From Isoetes taiwanensis (taxonomy: Eukaryota > Streptophyta > Lycopodiopsida > Isoetales > Isoetaceae), in NCBI GenBank assembly GCA_021234155.1, contig JAJEKV010000041.1:5386829-5450828 (forward strand): a DNA stretch of 64,000 nt, written 5' to 3'. Position 1 is the stretch's first letter. Every line of letters begins with the position of its first letter. A program made the position numbers and the translations under genes. This document shows positions 21,471-34,204 of the stretch, one piece after another. The notes under the pieces are model-generated. The model was not told where the DNA came from. It saw only the letters and a list, made by a program, of their open reading frames with translations, and searched no databases.

Positions 21471-22215
21471 TCTTGGTCATAGCTAGAATCATTTGCCAGA
21501 TTTCATAAGTGGCATAGCATCTACATGCCAAAGAATTGTCGGTTTTCATTAGCCTTTGCAAAAGGACACATGTGAAAGAATGCATTACACTAATTCAACT
21601 ATTTATTAAAACGATCGCTATGTAGCTACCGCAACGAACTATCTTTGTAAATATTTAGTAAGAATGATCATTCGAATATAACTCTTATTATCATTTGCTT
21701 CTACTTCCCTTTTTGGGTTGCCCTAATTGGGTTGCCCAAAGGGGAATCCCTAGGCATGGAGGTGAGGATTTAGGAATATTCGTAGAATGTTCTAAGTGTG
21801 AGGCAGAGATACGTGGTTAGTCTGGAATTTGTGAGGAATATGCATTTTCGACGGTCAGAGATATAGAACTTGCAATACTTGCTAAACAGAGTTCAATAGA
21901 ATATGTTGAGCATGGAATAAATTACTACTCCTATATTTTAGTGTAGCCAAAATAGGTTTAGCTAAACTATCTTCAAATTGGGGCTAGAAGTTTTCGACAC
22001 TTGGCTAAACTAAATGGTTTTTCTCCATCAAAGTTTTTTAGCTAAACTTTCGCAAAATGGAAAGGCAAATATTAGCCATCATACTTGGGCGGCAAAAAAA
22101 ATTGGGCTAAAATTTTCTTTTTTTTTGGGCATTTTTTCCATTTACTTTAGCAGTTTTTCTTGGCAATATTTTATTCCATGATGCTGAGAGTTCGCATGCA
22201 ATTCCCCTATGTAGA
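21471..22215. other. Intergenic, no gene seen
   Basis: AT-rich. Contains GGGTTGCCCTAATTGGGTTGCCC near 21716, in an unclassified repeat-like context. Confidence 0.4.
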
Positions 22216-22321
22216 GTGCATTATACAGCCCCCTCCTCTACGTGGCTGATTTCTGGCCGTCGATGCTTGAAATGGAGGGCTACGATAGCGCCACGTAGGT
22301 GAAGGGGGCTGTATAATGCAC
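22216..22321. mobile_element. MITE of about 106 bp
   Basis: GTGCATTATACAGCCCCCT at the left end and its complement AGGGGGCTGTATAATGCAC at the right end form inverted repeats of about 30 bp that continue to CTACGTGG. No coding capacity. The superfamily is not clear. Confidence 0.75.
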
Positions 22322-23777
22322 CCGTCCCTCATCTGCAGTTATTTTGCCTGTTCAACCATGCGCCCCTTTTCCACACATCCCCTTTGTTTTCTGCTCTCCC
22401 TTTCTTTCGACTATATTCTATGATATTTGCCCATTTTGCAGTTTGTAACTATTGGAGTATCTTGAAGTTATTACGAATCATTTGGAAAAGGAAAGGGCCG
22501 AAGCTGAAGAAGGTAATGGAAGAAGAACAAGGACAGACTCTAGACTTCCGACTCAAAATCTCATGAACTCGCAAACAAACGATAACTTAGGCTTGCAAGG
22601 CTTGGGGCACAGAAGCATGCAAGAAAACACAAAGGATCATGGCCCTGCAAAAGTATGCTAGAGCCAGAAGACAAGTGTCTTTCTTGTGGAGCAGAGTGCT
22701 CAAAGACCTGTGTAAAAGAAGCAAACGGTCCAGTGAAGATAGGCCTAGACATTGAGCCTGCAATACGTAAAATATAGTCACATCTTATGTGCTACCAACG
22801 ATTTATTCTCACCCACCAAAGCTAGGTTCCATGAAAAATTACCATACAATGACTAGTCCCAAAGAACAAAAAAGTTGCATGAATAAAAACTAATGATTCG
22901 TAATACCTATGGTCCAAACCTCGAGGCTAAGAAAAAGCAATTGCAATGCAAGGATTGACATAGCAGAAGGCGTGGGCATGAGGACACATAGACGTGATTT
23001 GATGAGAACTTGTTGTGAACAGTCTAAGTCTCAACTTGTTATCTTGAATATATCCAGACATCATCTATCTCCAACAATGACAATCAAACTTAGAAGCTTG
23101 AAGCTGAAAAAAATGTTAGCAGAGCTAGGTCATGCTCCCCATGGTCATGCTCCCCATGGTGAGCACAACCTGCAATAATTAAAACCTTTTTGCTGCATGA
23201 TCTCGAAAAAATTCAAAATTCGCCCATACTCACCATGTTGTGTACGTCCTCTAATTATTGCCCCTCAAAATACCACATTTGGTTTTGGCAACATGTTAAA
23301 GAAAAGTTTTAAAGCATATTTCAGTCTCTCACATTTCGTACATGCCAATTCTTAAAACCACATTGAATTGGGGTCCTCTTCTCATTACGTGTCTATGAAT
23401 GACTATAAAAAATAAGGTCTTCATGTAATAGCAACCACAATCATGTGGTAGATGCAATAAATTTAATACAACACAAGGACTTAGTTACTTTAAAGCACAT
23501 CTAAACTAGTTATCAAGATGCACAAGCTAACCTGCAAGTGACCAGCTCAATGGCCAAGGATCCATAGAGCAATAACAACATTAAGACAATGATGTGCAAG
23601 AAACTGCTTTCCACGCCCCTTACGGAAAAACCATAAATTGCTACTTAAGCCTGAAAGCAATAAGATTACCTCTTACTACTGAAAAACATTTGCATTTAAG
23701 ACATGAAATGCATGGACATCTAGCTGGCAAGCTCCATGGAGTCTAGGCAAGTTAAACTCCCTTTCGTCCTCATCTTG
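22322..23777. other. Intergenic, no confident gene
   Basis: Short frames only. The one at 22452-22661 starts MEYLEVITNHLEKERAEAEE and is not recognised. A 15-bp tandem, CATGCTCCCCATGGT twice, lies near 23132. Confidence 0.4.
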
Positions 23778-24640
23778 ATTGGGCATAGCTTGCAAATGCA
23801 AGATCCATTTCTCAAGAGTATCCATTGGAAAGCTTCAGGGAAGTTCTAAAAATAAGTCTAGGTCCACATCTTTCAAATTCCTATTGTATATATCTCAAAT
23901 ATGGCAAAATATATCTCTTGTTCTAGTTCTAAGAGTACAAACATGGAGGTAACTCAAAATGAAAGCTCCATTGTCCAAGTAACTATTCTAAATACCTAAC
24001 ACATGGATATACATGGATATACATAAAAAAGAATGGCAAATAGTTCACTACCTTCTTTTTTAAATCTCCAAGAACTGAGATGGCCATGCTCACTATATGG
24101 CATATCCACTAGCTAGCACATATTTGGGCATAACTTGCAAGTGCAAGATCCATTTCTCAAGCAAGGATATCTATTAGAAAGCTTAAAGGAAGCTCTAAAA
24201 ATAAGTCTGGGTATACATTTTCCAAATTCCTATCGGTACATGTCAAATATGGCAAAATACATTTGTTGTTCTAATTCTACAGCAGAGTACAAACATGGAG
24301 GTAACAACAAAAAGAACGCTTTATTCTTCAAGGAATACATAACACATGGATATACAGGGAGAGATGTTGAAAAGAATGGCAAATAGTTCATTACCTCCTT
24401 TTTAAAATCTCCAAGAACTGAGACGGTCATGCTCACTATGTGGCATGTCCACCAGTCAGCAAATATTTGGGCATAACATGCAAGCAAGAGTATCCATTGG
24501 AGAGCTTAAGGAAGGAAGGAAGGAAGGAAGGAAGGTCTAAAAATAAGTCTAGGCACACGTCTTTCAAATTCCTACTAATATATATGTCTATGGCAAAACA
24601 CATTTACTGTTCTAATATTACAATTTCTAAGATTATTGTT
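23778..24640. repeat. Tandem repeat of about 345 bp, two and a half copies
   Basis: TTGGGCATA(A/G)C(T/A)TGCAA begins each unit at about 23778, 24124 and 24467. Shared blocks include AAAATAAGTCT, ACAAACATGGAGGTAAC and AAATCTCCAAGAACTGAGA. A GAAG microsatellite lies at about 24505-24535. No coding capacity. Confidence 0.7.
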
Positions 24641-25600
24641 CTCCATGCTTAACAACATTATATCTTGTTTAACCAATGCAACGAATTAAGACCTACCATT
24701 CCACGCATTCTTTTTAGTTATTTTGGGGTGTTTTCAAAGTGCACATGCTATTACATAGTGCAACCTTTGCAATCCTCACTTTATAATTACAGAGGTAAGA
24801 TTGAACATGCCAATTGCTTAATGACATGCCAATTGCAAAATGTTGACAAAAATGATGGTTTCAATTATAGTTAAGTAAGATTTGCACCTAAATTGATCAC
24901 ATCAAATTATCGTAAATTAAATCTAAATTGATATTTAACACTCATAAATTTTGTCAAATTGAACAAATAAATGGATATGGTTCACATTTGAACAGTTTGG
25001 ACCTTAAGGCGACATTCCCTTGCCATCATAAATTCACTTCTTGCTTTGACTTTAGGGTCTTCTCATGTACGTCATGTAGAGTGCTTGCTTGCATATATGT
25101 GGATATTATTAGCTAAGCGCCAACCACCACATCAAATAGTTGAGTACGTTAACTCATTTTAATTTGACAATGGGGCAATCATAAGTTTGATGGGTAAAAG
25201 ATAGCTAGATCGACGCCATGCTTCAAAGTGGGCTTTCCCATGGAGTTGATGTAAATTATTCAACACATAAAACAGACACTCGCATGCAACACACACAATC
25301 TTCTTCCTTTTATCCTAATAAATGTTTAATCTCTTTCTCCTGCCCACTCTAGCTTCATCAAATAATTCAAACGAACAAAAATATATATAAGGCCAAACAT
25401 AATAATGTTTTGCCAACTCTGCAACCGGCCCAACCAATTCATCAAGCCTGCATTGCTGAGACTAGAAGCAACAAACCTAAGCTATGGAGAGGAGCGACCA
25501 CTGCGCACTACCAATTCGCAATCCCAGGTAGACATGCAAACCCAAAACGCGAGCCACAGCTCTCTAACTTCACTAACGCACGACGCTCTTTCATTGTGCA
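24641..25600. other. Intergenic, no gene seen
   Basis: AT-rich DNA with short frames and no recognisable family. Confidence 0.4.
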
Positions 25601-25649
25601 GTAAAAAAGCAATGGCCGTACAAAATCAGGCACACGGACGTAAGGCACC

Positions 25650-25856
25650 ATCCTGGACGAGATGTCAATGCTCACGTTCACCAACCTCAACATGATACTC
25701 AGGCAAATAGAAGAAGTGACGAAGCAACCACCAAACGAGTTCCTGTGAACACGGGCGATAATCCTTGTCGGCGACCATGCCCAGTTCCCTCCCATATGCA
25801 AGCACAAATCTAATTTCCAACTCAAATCTATCTATCTAGCCTTCTTCCCAACCCTG
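25650..25856 (+). pseudogene. PIF1-like helicase fragment
   Basis: One frame reads ILDEMSMLTFTNLNMI, then AIILVGDHAQFPPICKH. These are the Walker B (DE.SML) and motif III (LLGD.AQLPP) regions of PIF1-family helicases, in the correct order and spacing. A stop codon (TGA near 25735) lies between them and no other helicase motif is nearby, so this is a relic. PIF1-like helicases are widespread in plants through Helitrons, so it may be a Helitron remnant. Confidence 0.7.
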
Positions 25857-25865
25857 CAGTTCTGC

Positions 25866-26016
25866 TAGTTTTTTTCTTTTGAAGGACGTGAGACTCTTTT
25901 TATTAACAAGAACAAAGGCGCAATACACAATGCACAGACATGAATAGAACCCTAGTGGATAGGCTGACCCAACTAGGCACAAACACCCGTCTATGTATAA
26001 GAGGAACAATGTAAAA
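25866..26016 (-). mobile_element. LINE 3' end, left part of a split copy
   Basis: On the minus strand it ends TTAATAAAAAGAGTCTC and CGTCCTTCAAAAG followed by an A run, matching the LINE tail at 21.4 kb. It joins to 38168-38490 if the 12-kb transposon between them is removed. Confidence 0.65.
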
Positions 26017-26046
26017 ACCATCATTCAATTAAATTGGGATTATGTC
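26017..26046. repeat. Left terminal inverted repeat of the 12-kb element
   Basis: Starts AACCATCATTCAATTAAATT and ends GGGATTATGTC. It is the exact reverse complement of 38138-38167. Confidence 0.8.
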
Positions 26047-26239
26047 TTAATTTTGGGATAAATTTTATATTGCACTTTTTTAGTAACTTTGTTAAATTCA
26101 CTTTTTTAGTAACTTATTTGCCCTTAGACTAGAATAGACGTTAACATATAATCATACGCGGGAATATAAATTCACACCTTAACTTCAAATTACAAAATCA
26201 TATATCATGGAACTCAAGTAGTACACAACTTTTATTAAC

Positions 26240-29190
26240 TGTAGAAAAGATACATAGTAACTGTTTTTCATTTTTCCACTAGCATCCCCAAGGATATGAG
26301 AACCTTATTCCTTACATCCTGAGGTATTGTAACTCTCGCTGTTTTACTAGGAATAGTTTTTGGAGTCCACGAGTACAATACGGTTTCAATGTCTAGCCAA
26401 AGATCAGGATCACTTGGATTTCTCCTCCACCTCTTTGTCCAACAATGAATATCTTTCTTTATCGGTGACATTACTCAACCGATGTCTTTGGACACCACCA
26501 TTCCCAGCGCACCTTATTGAAGTTAACATCACCTTCTTCTTTGCAAATATCAGAGATAGTGTATCCCAACCATCTTGGATAGGTCTCTAAATCTCTTTGG
26601 TTTTACTACTACAAATTGGTGGCACTCCCGTCGATTAGAAGGTTCATAACAATCCATGCCTAAATATTTTGGCCTATCCTTCTTAGGACCAACATAGTGT
26701 TTATCAGTTGAGGAGGAGCATATGCCTTCACAATGCTACTAATGGTACCATCATCTTCGTCAACACCGGCTAATGTTTTCCACTTACTTTTAGGGAACCA
26801 CCCTTCCAAAGGTTTGTTACGAGGATGTGCCTACCTCATCCAACAAGTTGATCACCTTCTTCCAATAATCTATCAATGCGATTAGTGTCATCTGAATTAG
26901 TTTGCCAATGCTTGATGTAGTCATTGATGCCATCCTTAGTCAAGCCCAATTGCTTGACTTCTTGATTGGTTTTAGAGCTTTTGGTTGACGGGGAGGTATC
27001 ATAGGCTTGCCATTTGCATCCCTGCAAGCCAAATTTTCTGCCCCACCTCTCCACTTCTCCTCACGAAGGTCTCATTTTCCATTGCATGATTGGAATCCCT
27101 TCTCTCACCCAAAAGTGAATTGAAGAGGTCTAGAATGACCTTCCATGTCGAGAGCATAACCATCCACAAAACTCTTCCAATCGGGCACTTCTTCTATGAT
27201 AGATCCTATAGGAGATGGATTTGTACATCCATGAAATATTTCCAATAGCACGGGAAAGTTGGTAGCTGTCATTGTCTCAATACATGACTATATTTTCCAA
27301 ACAATGCATCCACATCCTCATGAGTATGTCCAGGGCATTAGGAACCCCAAATTGACTCTTTCAAAAATACCCACAATTGTTAAGTAGGATAGGAAAGAAA
27401 ACATCCACCTATTCTTATTTTGACCAGCACAATTATCTAGTTGCAAGAGGAGAGCGGGCAGATCTCGAGGTTTAGCGCGAGATGTTGAAGCTCCAACATG
27501 TTCATTAGGTCCATTCCTCCTAAATCTTGCCTTGCTAAACTTTTCAATACTATTAGGGGTTCCATCCAACAATGCACTATGTAGTGCCGGCTAGTCTGTG
27601 GGATCGTAGGTGACCATTGTAACCCTTCTCATAGTTTCTTAAACACCTCATGATACTCCCAATGTGAAAATCGGACCATCACTCCACAACTCTAAAACTG
27701 AAATGGCCATAATAGGTGCGAGACTGCCCATGCAATATTGCCCCGTCATTGAAATTTGCAAAGGGTATGATCTTCCACATGACTTAGGAATGTACTTGAA
27801 TTGTGGAAGACAAGTCTTACGTTGGTCCATTTTATCATGTATAATACATAGATAGTTATTAGGTTCCATTGCGGATAAGGTCCTCCACATCCAATAAGTT
27901 GATCTACATGATAGTTGATCTGTCATATGGTCCTTCATATGTTCCCTTATCTTTGCCCTTAGACTTGGTTGCAGGTCTTATCTAGTGTCTCCTTCACTTA
28001 GCACATAAATTGCACTTGGCAAAGTTGTTTGAAGTTGCTATGGTCACATGCTTGAAATGCTTATTCCATAGCCTACTAAAAGCTGGGCTGGGATATAGAG
28101 GCCACTCCAAGTTCGAAGCAATGCATTTATTTCCTCTAATATGCTCTTCCGGGTACAATGGGATGGCAATCTCTTTTCAACAATAACTCTACCCTGTTCA
28201 TCCTTCTTACTCTTATGTGGCATGTTTTTCGCATTGAAATCCACATATCTTTCAAATATTTCCTTTGCGGCTATAGTTCTTGAGGTAGGCCTTACCGGGC
28301 CGGTGTTCCCATGCAATGCAATTTTACTACCATTTTCATGTCTCTTTTTGCGGTTGTGCCAAGAAGAGGTTGGAATTCCATGTATAGCCATCCATGCTTT
28401 TGAACATATCCACTTTCCATTCAATGGGAATCTTTTCTTCTTTGATCTTTCATCCGAATTGCATAGCCAAATATGGTGTACATGAAATTCCTCCTGCTAT
28501 CACACTTATGTTCACGATATGTAGCTCTTGCTCCCACCAACTCCTCTATTGTGAACATTCTAACACAAGAAGCCCAACAACATTCACCTCCTCTAACCTT
28601 CATCATAGCTTCGAGGAGAACAATCATAATCGACTTGCATCTTTTGGTGGGATAATGTTTGAAAGTTGGAAGTGGCCTCTTGCTACACTTTGTGTGAACA
28701 TTGTTGACAATGGTTCTACATCTATAGGAAGCGTGTAGTTCCCCTCGGTTGAATCTTGTCCCTAGGCCATGCAACAATAGTTGGAACCTCTAGTTGCTTC
28801 ACACAAGCTAGGCATTCTTGTTTGCCTGAACCCTTTTCCTTCCAATTGTCATATAATTTTGAGATTGCCACACCTAACCTGTCCTCCCCTAATCTTTCAT
28901 CATTCACTGCATTGATAGGATCTGCTAGAACAATAATCCCTTCTCCTACTGCCTCTCTGTTGCATGCATGCAGGATCTTGACCTTCTTGTTTTTCCAATC
29001 GACCCGAGTATAAAGTACAATTTCCTTTCCTTTGGCATCATCCTTTTCATTTGAGGTCTTTTCCTTTCCTTTGCCATCATCTTTGTCATCTTCATCCTTT
29101 TCATTTCTGGTCTTTTCCTTTCTTTTCCCATCATCTTTGTCATCTTCATTAGTTGGGGCCTTGGGGGATTTAGCATTTTGCATGCCATTG
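26240..29190 (-). pseudogene. Transposase-like protein with LDNC.GQNKNR and GHTHEDVD motifs
   Basis: The coding path starts near 29183 with a K/E/D-rich N-terminus, then VLYTRVDWKNKKVKILH and VKVRGGECCWASC, a middle with HKSKKDEQGRVIVEKRLPSH, and at about 27250-27460 LQLDNCAGQNKNRWMFSFL followed after one shift by GHTHEDVDALFGKYSHVLR. The C-terminus ends near 26268. These motifs belong to a eukaryotic repeat-associated family (I believe Pfam DUF7869) whose conserved Asp/Asn and His/Glu/Asp residues look catalytic; a transposase role is inferred. Many shifts break the frame. A second copy of the N-terminal half lies at 61.8-63.0 kb. Total length would be about 950 residues. Confidence 0.65.
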
Positions 29191-30919
29191 ACCTAAAATG
29201 CATAAAAACCTATAGTAAGTTAGCATATCCAAATAACATCTCCCTAACATGTTCTTAAATGAAAGTTAACTTTAATAATAACCTTAATAACCTATAATAA
29301 CTTAATCTATAATAATAATAAGTGAACCTATAATATATTAACTTATAATAACCTTAAATGTTGTAACCTTAGAAACAACTTCTAAATTCAAATTCATAAA
29401 CTTTTAAACTTATAACCTTATTTATGAACTTAAAAATATTAACCTTAACTTATAAACCTTAAAACTATTAACCTTAAAACTATTAACCTTAAAACTATTA
29501 ACCTTAAATCTATTAACCTTAAAACTATTAACCTTATAAATCTTATAACTTATAACCCTTGTAATAAATTTTCATGGCTGATTATTATGGTAGCTGATGC
29601 ATTTTTTTAAAGCGAGTTATTATTTCGTTTACAATCCCTTTCCAACTTTTCGATCTCTCTTTCCGATCCAACTTTCCAACTTTCTGTCTCTCTTTCGATC
29701 TTCTCTTCTGGCGCAATCGGCTTTTCTGGCGCTTTCGAGCATCTCTGCATGCAATCGGCTTTTCACGGCGCTTTTTCGACTTCAATCTCGTTTGCTTCAA
29801 TCTCGTCACGCTTCTCTGTTTCTCTTCTAATTGCTTCTCGACTTTTCGGCTTCTATAAACTCGGCTTTTCTGCTTTTCTGCTTTAAACTCGGCTTCTATA
29901 TGCTTTTCGGCTTCTATATGCTTTTTCGGCTCAATACAAGGTTCTATACAAGGTTTGTAGGCTCTATACAAGGTTTTACGGTTTTTGGCTTTTCGGCTCT
30001 CTACAATCTCTCGACTTTGAATAACTTTGGTTTTGTGTTAAAGCTTCTCATTTTGCTATTGCTTTTTCTCCAAATTAGGCTGCTATTGCTTTTTTCGGCT
30101 TCTTAAGGCTTCTCGAATCACTTCTTAAGGTTTTTCGGGTTAGTATTTTCTTGTTATTTACATAAAGTAGTTATTTTCCATAAAGCATGTTATTTACTTT
30201 TACATGCATCAGTCCTAAAGTGCCCTACCTTGAATTATCTGTGATCTTGCCGATTCCTCTGCTCTTATTCTATTTCACTAGCTCTTCCTCTATCTGTTCT
30301 AATTAATGATCTAAAATAATGAAGTTATTCTATTTCACTAGCTCTTCCTCTATTTCACTAGCTCTTCCTCTATCTGTTCTAATTAATGATCTTAAATAAT
30401 GAAGTTATTCTATTTCACTAGCTCTTCCTCTATCTGTTCTATTTCATATCTGCTCTATGATCTTGCTCTATGATCTAGATCATAGATCATAGATCATAGA
30501 TCTTCACTAGCTCTTCCTCTATCTGCTCTAAATAATGAACTAAAACAATGAACTAAATATTGAACTAAACAAGGAGTATTATTATTATATATCTGCTCTA
30601 ACTGGCTTTATATTTTGAGTTCTGCATTCTGCATTATGTATTTTGTTAGAATAATATCTTTGGAATGGGAGAAATCGCTTTTGGCGCATTTCTATTTTGG
30701 GTTACGATTTTTTCCACTAGGTTAATCGAGGGCCCGGCGGCGTTTTAGTTTGGATTTTCAATTTCATACGGCTCTATACAAATCGCGCCAGCCGCGTATG
30801 AAATAGATCTGTGAAAAACAGAAAGCGCGCCTGGCGCGTTTTGAATTATGTATGTTCAGAATCGTTTTATGGGGAGAGTAATATATCATTTGCTAATTAC
30901 TTTCTCTCGTTCTAGTGCC
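29191..30919. other. AT-rich divergent intergenic region of the 12-kb element
   Basis: Lies between the leftward and rightward genes and probably holds both promoters. Contains a 17-bp tandem, TTAACCTTAAAACTATT, at about 29405-29540, and TTTTCGGCTTCT-rich sequence at 29770-30120. No gene recognised. Confidence 0.5.
30262..30535. repeat. Tandem repeat of about 61 bp
   Basis: ATTCTATTTCACTAGCTCTT with CCTCTATCTGTTCTAATTAA recurs three to four times with partial units, followed by ATGATCTAGATCATAGATCA-type palindromic runs. Confidence 0.7.
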
Positions 30920-31343
30920 ATGGATTTTCCTTATGCATGGACACTGGCTGTTCCTAGTTCAAATACACTGGCTGGTTCTAGAACAAATACACTTTCCCTG
31001 GACGACCATCAACTCTGGACCCTGTACAAGATATTACTTGATTGTGCTGTTCAAAACGTTCAAAGAGAGTTGGAGAATCCATTAGGCGGTGGTGTCAGAT
31101 CGGGGCCATGGGAACACTTCCATCGCATTTACGGACATATCGCGGCTCCTCATGCTCTTAGTAAGGCTCATGCCAACAAATAAGTACGAGGATTTGATTT
31201 ATAGTATCAAGGATCGATACAACACTCTAGTTTGGAGACTCGACATTCGCAGGGAAGATGAGGATCCTGTCATATCAGGGTGGTTCAGGTGGGACTTTTT
31301 GCGGGATTGGGCCGATGAAGTGGGCTTGTGTGACATATTGTAG
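30920..31343 (+). CDS. Hypothetical protein, first plus-strand gene of the 12-kb element
   Basis: ATG 30920 follows an acceptor-like TTCTCTCGTTCTAG. The protein begins MDFPYAWTLAVPSSN and continues LWTLYKILLDCAVQNVQREL. After one frameshift at about 31145-31180 it continues KYEDLIYSIKDRYNTLVWRL and ends RDWADEVGLCDIL. Helical and charged, no recognised domain. A GCGCCTGGCGC palindrome lies on each side. It may be an exon of the larger gene downstream or a separate small gene. Confidence 0.4.
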
Positions 31344-31522
31344 AGATAGAAAGAATTCGCGCCTGGCGCATTTTTGCAGAAGAAGAAATGTACATATACG
31401 TTTTTGGAATATGAATACAAACTCGGCGCTGGGCGCAATTTGCACTATAATTTTACGTCATTAGTTTATTATGTTTTTTTATATGCAATGTCGAAAACAT
31501 TGAATCCTTTGATGCCCTCCAG

Positions 31523-31597
31523 CCAGTATGACCAACCCCAAGAAACTACATATTTTCATTAATGTGTAGTTTCATGGGGTTGATATGACTGGCTAAA
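31523..31597. repeat. Long hairpin
   Basis: AGCCAGTATGACCAACCCC ... TTTCATGGGGTTGATATGACTGGCT pair almost perfectly over about 34 bases per arm with a six-base loop. TTTGATG/CATCAAA extends the stem outward. It could be a tiny MITE or a processing hairpin between the two genes. Confidence 0.65.
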
Positions 31598-32421
31598 GAA
31601 CATCAAAGAATCCAAAATTCACAACATCACGCAGATGTTATGATATATTCATTTTTTTTTGAATATCCAAATATACATACCTTTTTCAGACGTTCTTTTG
31701 GCCATGCTACAAATGTGCCCACGCTTTCCCAATTGTACGCCATAGGGATGTCTTCTTGGAAGAACCTCATCTTCATAATTGCAGTTTAGAATAGAAATCT
31801 TCTAAACTTGTTTCCAAGAGGAACACCATGACACATAGAACTTGGATTCAAATCTTGATTTTACACAATCCTACTCTCGGGCTTCAAGTTTCTTTGTTAA
31901 AAGATAGCATTCTTCTCCGACAATCGATAAAGAACCGAGAATGCATTGTAAAAATAGAGGGCGAAAAAATTGAGAACAAGAGAATGCATTCGAATTCACC
32001 ATAGTTCATTGAGACATCGAATGGGAATTGAAGGCGGCTCGATCGAATGGATTGAAGGCGGCTCGATCGATCGAATGGGATCGAGCGGATCTTGGGCGCT
32101 CGATAGTCGATTGTTCTTGGGCGCTCGATACTAGGAATGATCTTGGCGCTACGATAGTAGGTGGCGATTAGGTGGTAGTAGATTGCCACATATCGTTTCT
32201 TGAAATTAATAATTAATTGTTATCTTGAAATTGCACTAAAAAGAAAAACACAATTTAAATTTGTAAATGAGCCGGAATGGCGGTTAATTAAAGGCGGTAT
32301 AAATTTAAAAGGGCCTTGAATTTGAATTTACGATTTGTAAATCGGCGGCCTAGATTATGAACGCATACATATAAGTTTAAACCAAAACCCCGGGTCTCAT
32401 ACTATCCGCACTTGCAGTTCT
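31598..32421. other. Spacer upstream of the DGQHS gene
   Basis: No open frame of note. Around 32030-32160 short GGCGGCTCGATCGA and GGGCGCTCGATA units repeat. An ATATAAG-type TATA candidate lies near 32370. Confidence 0.4.
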
Positions 32422-32548
32422 ATGGCGTCTAGAGGATCTCGCCGCCGCCGAGGGCCGGTAGAGGTGGGCGACACTAAAGCACAAATCCCAAGCACGGAGG
32501 TCTGCTGAACAAGCGAGAAAGCCCACCGAATCAACAAAGCGCCTCGGG
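32422..32548 (+). CDS. First exon of the DGQHS gene (inferred)
   Basis: ATG 32422 gives MASRGSRRRRGPVEVGD, a basic start. After one shift the frame reads RSAEQARKPTESTKRLG up to a donor, CTCGG|GTAATTG. Basic and low-complexity, as for a nuclear protein N-terminus. Linkage to the downstream exons is by position only. Between 33065 and 33400 further coding-like pieces in several frames suggest an intervening damaged exon. Confidence 0.4.
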
Positions 32549-33502
32549 TAATTGATCCATTTTTTGTTTTGTAATTGATTTTCGTGTCCCTTTTATTGTT
32601 AGGTTTCTAGGATGTTTTTCAACCTGTGTATTTTTTACGTGTATCGTGTCTTTGTGTATTGTCTACCTTTCATATTGTTTACGTGTCATTTCTCTTCGCT
32701 TTTACTACCTTGTTTTGTGTGTTTTTGTTATAATCTTCTCCTTTACTCCGATATGTTTTTGTTGGAACAATTCTCCATTTTGTATAATGTAGACCGTGTA
32801 AGTCTTTACTTACGTATTCTCAGTTCTTTTGACAAGTCTTTTTGTAGCCTAGTATGTCTCTTATAAAAGAGAAGTGTCGTAGGTCCCCTCTTAAGAGCGG
32901 CTCGGTAGCGATTTATAATTATGAGTGGTTTTGGTTGTCTCTCGCTACTTTCCCCGTGTACAATTTATGTTTTTGAAAGTAAAGGCGTCTATGAAAGCAG
33001 CGTTCGGTAGCGATTTCATTACTCACCACATGATTGTAACTTTCGGGATCTTCTAAAAATGTGAAAAAGAAAAGCAAAGGCTGCTTGGGGTCCGGGGACA
33101 TCCGCGAGAAAAAACCAAACGGATGAAGATGTATCGATTCTTAGATTTGGCACACGTTGTGACCATTGGACGATCTGACCAGAAATAATGAAGGCTCAGG
33201 CCGAGCCTCCATGTCCGAAGAAGATCTACCGAGAGGGCTCAATGGTATGTGGAGATCTTCAAGACTAGCGGAAAGACAGATCTGATTTTCATGTCTAGAG
33301 TTAAGGAAACAGATCAAATGAAGAAACAAGGTATTCTGATCACATGCGAAGAACATGACGATTCTTACTGTTAAGGTATTACTTGGAAGCGGTCAGGAAA
33401 AATAAAAAAAGTATTGAAGAAGTTAAATTCTTTGCGGTGCTAGTTCCTTTAAAGAGGCGCCCTAAGAACGGATGAGGCATGAGATAACCTCTTCAAATTT
33501 GG

Positions 33503-34182
33503 TTGGTCGGTGGTGATCTATTGACACCAAAAAAAATATGTGAAGGTCTCTCAGCTGTGAGAAGAGCAATCAGTACAAGGCCGTCAGCTAGTCTGTACCT
33601 ACAAGCTTTAAAAGAGAAGGAAGATGCAAGTTCTAGAGCCAGGGAAACACCAGACGTTCTAGGCATTACAGATATGACTAGTGATGATGACAAGGCGAGA
33701 CAGTTAGAGGCCATGAGCAAACTCAAGAAATATGCTGACAAGTATCCACTGGGCCTTAGCTTCACGCATCCTATCCATGTCGACAGGCTTTTCAGGTCCA
33801 CGAAGGCTATGTTTGTCAGCAGAAGATTTGACAAGCAGCACGCAATGGAAATAGTCAACAGCATGATAGAAAACCCAGGACAGGTGCCAATGCCGGCAGA
33901 TGTGGTGCCTTTTGATATGAAGACGAAGAAGGTGTTGATATGGAATAAACTTGAAGATTTAACTGGCAACCTCGATATTCACTTCATGATAATAGATGGC
34001 CAGCATTCAGTGGAGGCGCAGAAGGTTTTGATCAGTCAAGCACAAAAAACTGGAAATCAGTTATTCTATAGACTGTATTCAGTCAGAAATTGCCGATTCC
34101 TCAGTGGCTCCACAACAGCAGCAGAATTAGCCGAAATCAGCGCGCTACTGAATGACATGGGAAAGACATTCCTATACAAAAG
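33503..34182 (+). CDS. DGQHS (ParB/DGQHR-like) domain exon
   Basis: An open frame of about 225 codons. The region PADVVPFDMKTKKVLIWNKL followed by DIHFMIIDGQHSVEAQKVLI resembles the nucleotide-binding or nuclease-associated DGQHR/ParB-like fold, in which a (V/I)DGQHR motif follows a beta strand; here the last residue is Ser. Upstream is a helical region with MSKLKKYADKYPLGLSF. It ends at a donor, AAAAG|GTATTT. The next exon begins after GTCAG at 34515 but in a mismatched phase, so an indel or a different junction is present. Function in the element is unknown; DNA binding or partition is a guess. Confidence 0.5.
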
Positions 34183-34204
34183 GTATTTTATGTTCCACAC
34201 ATAG

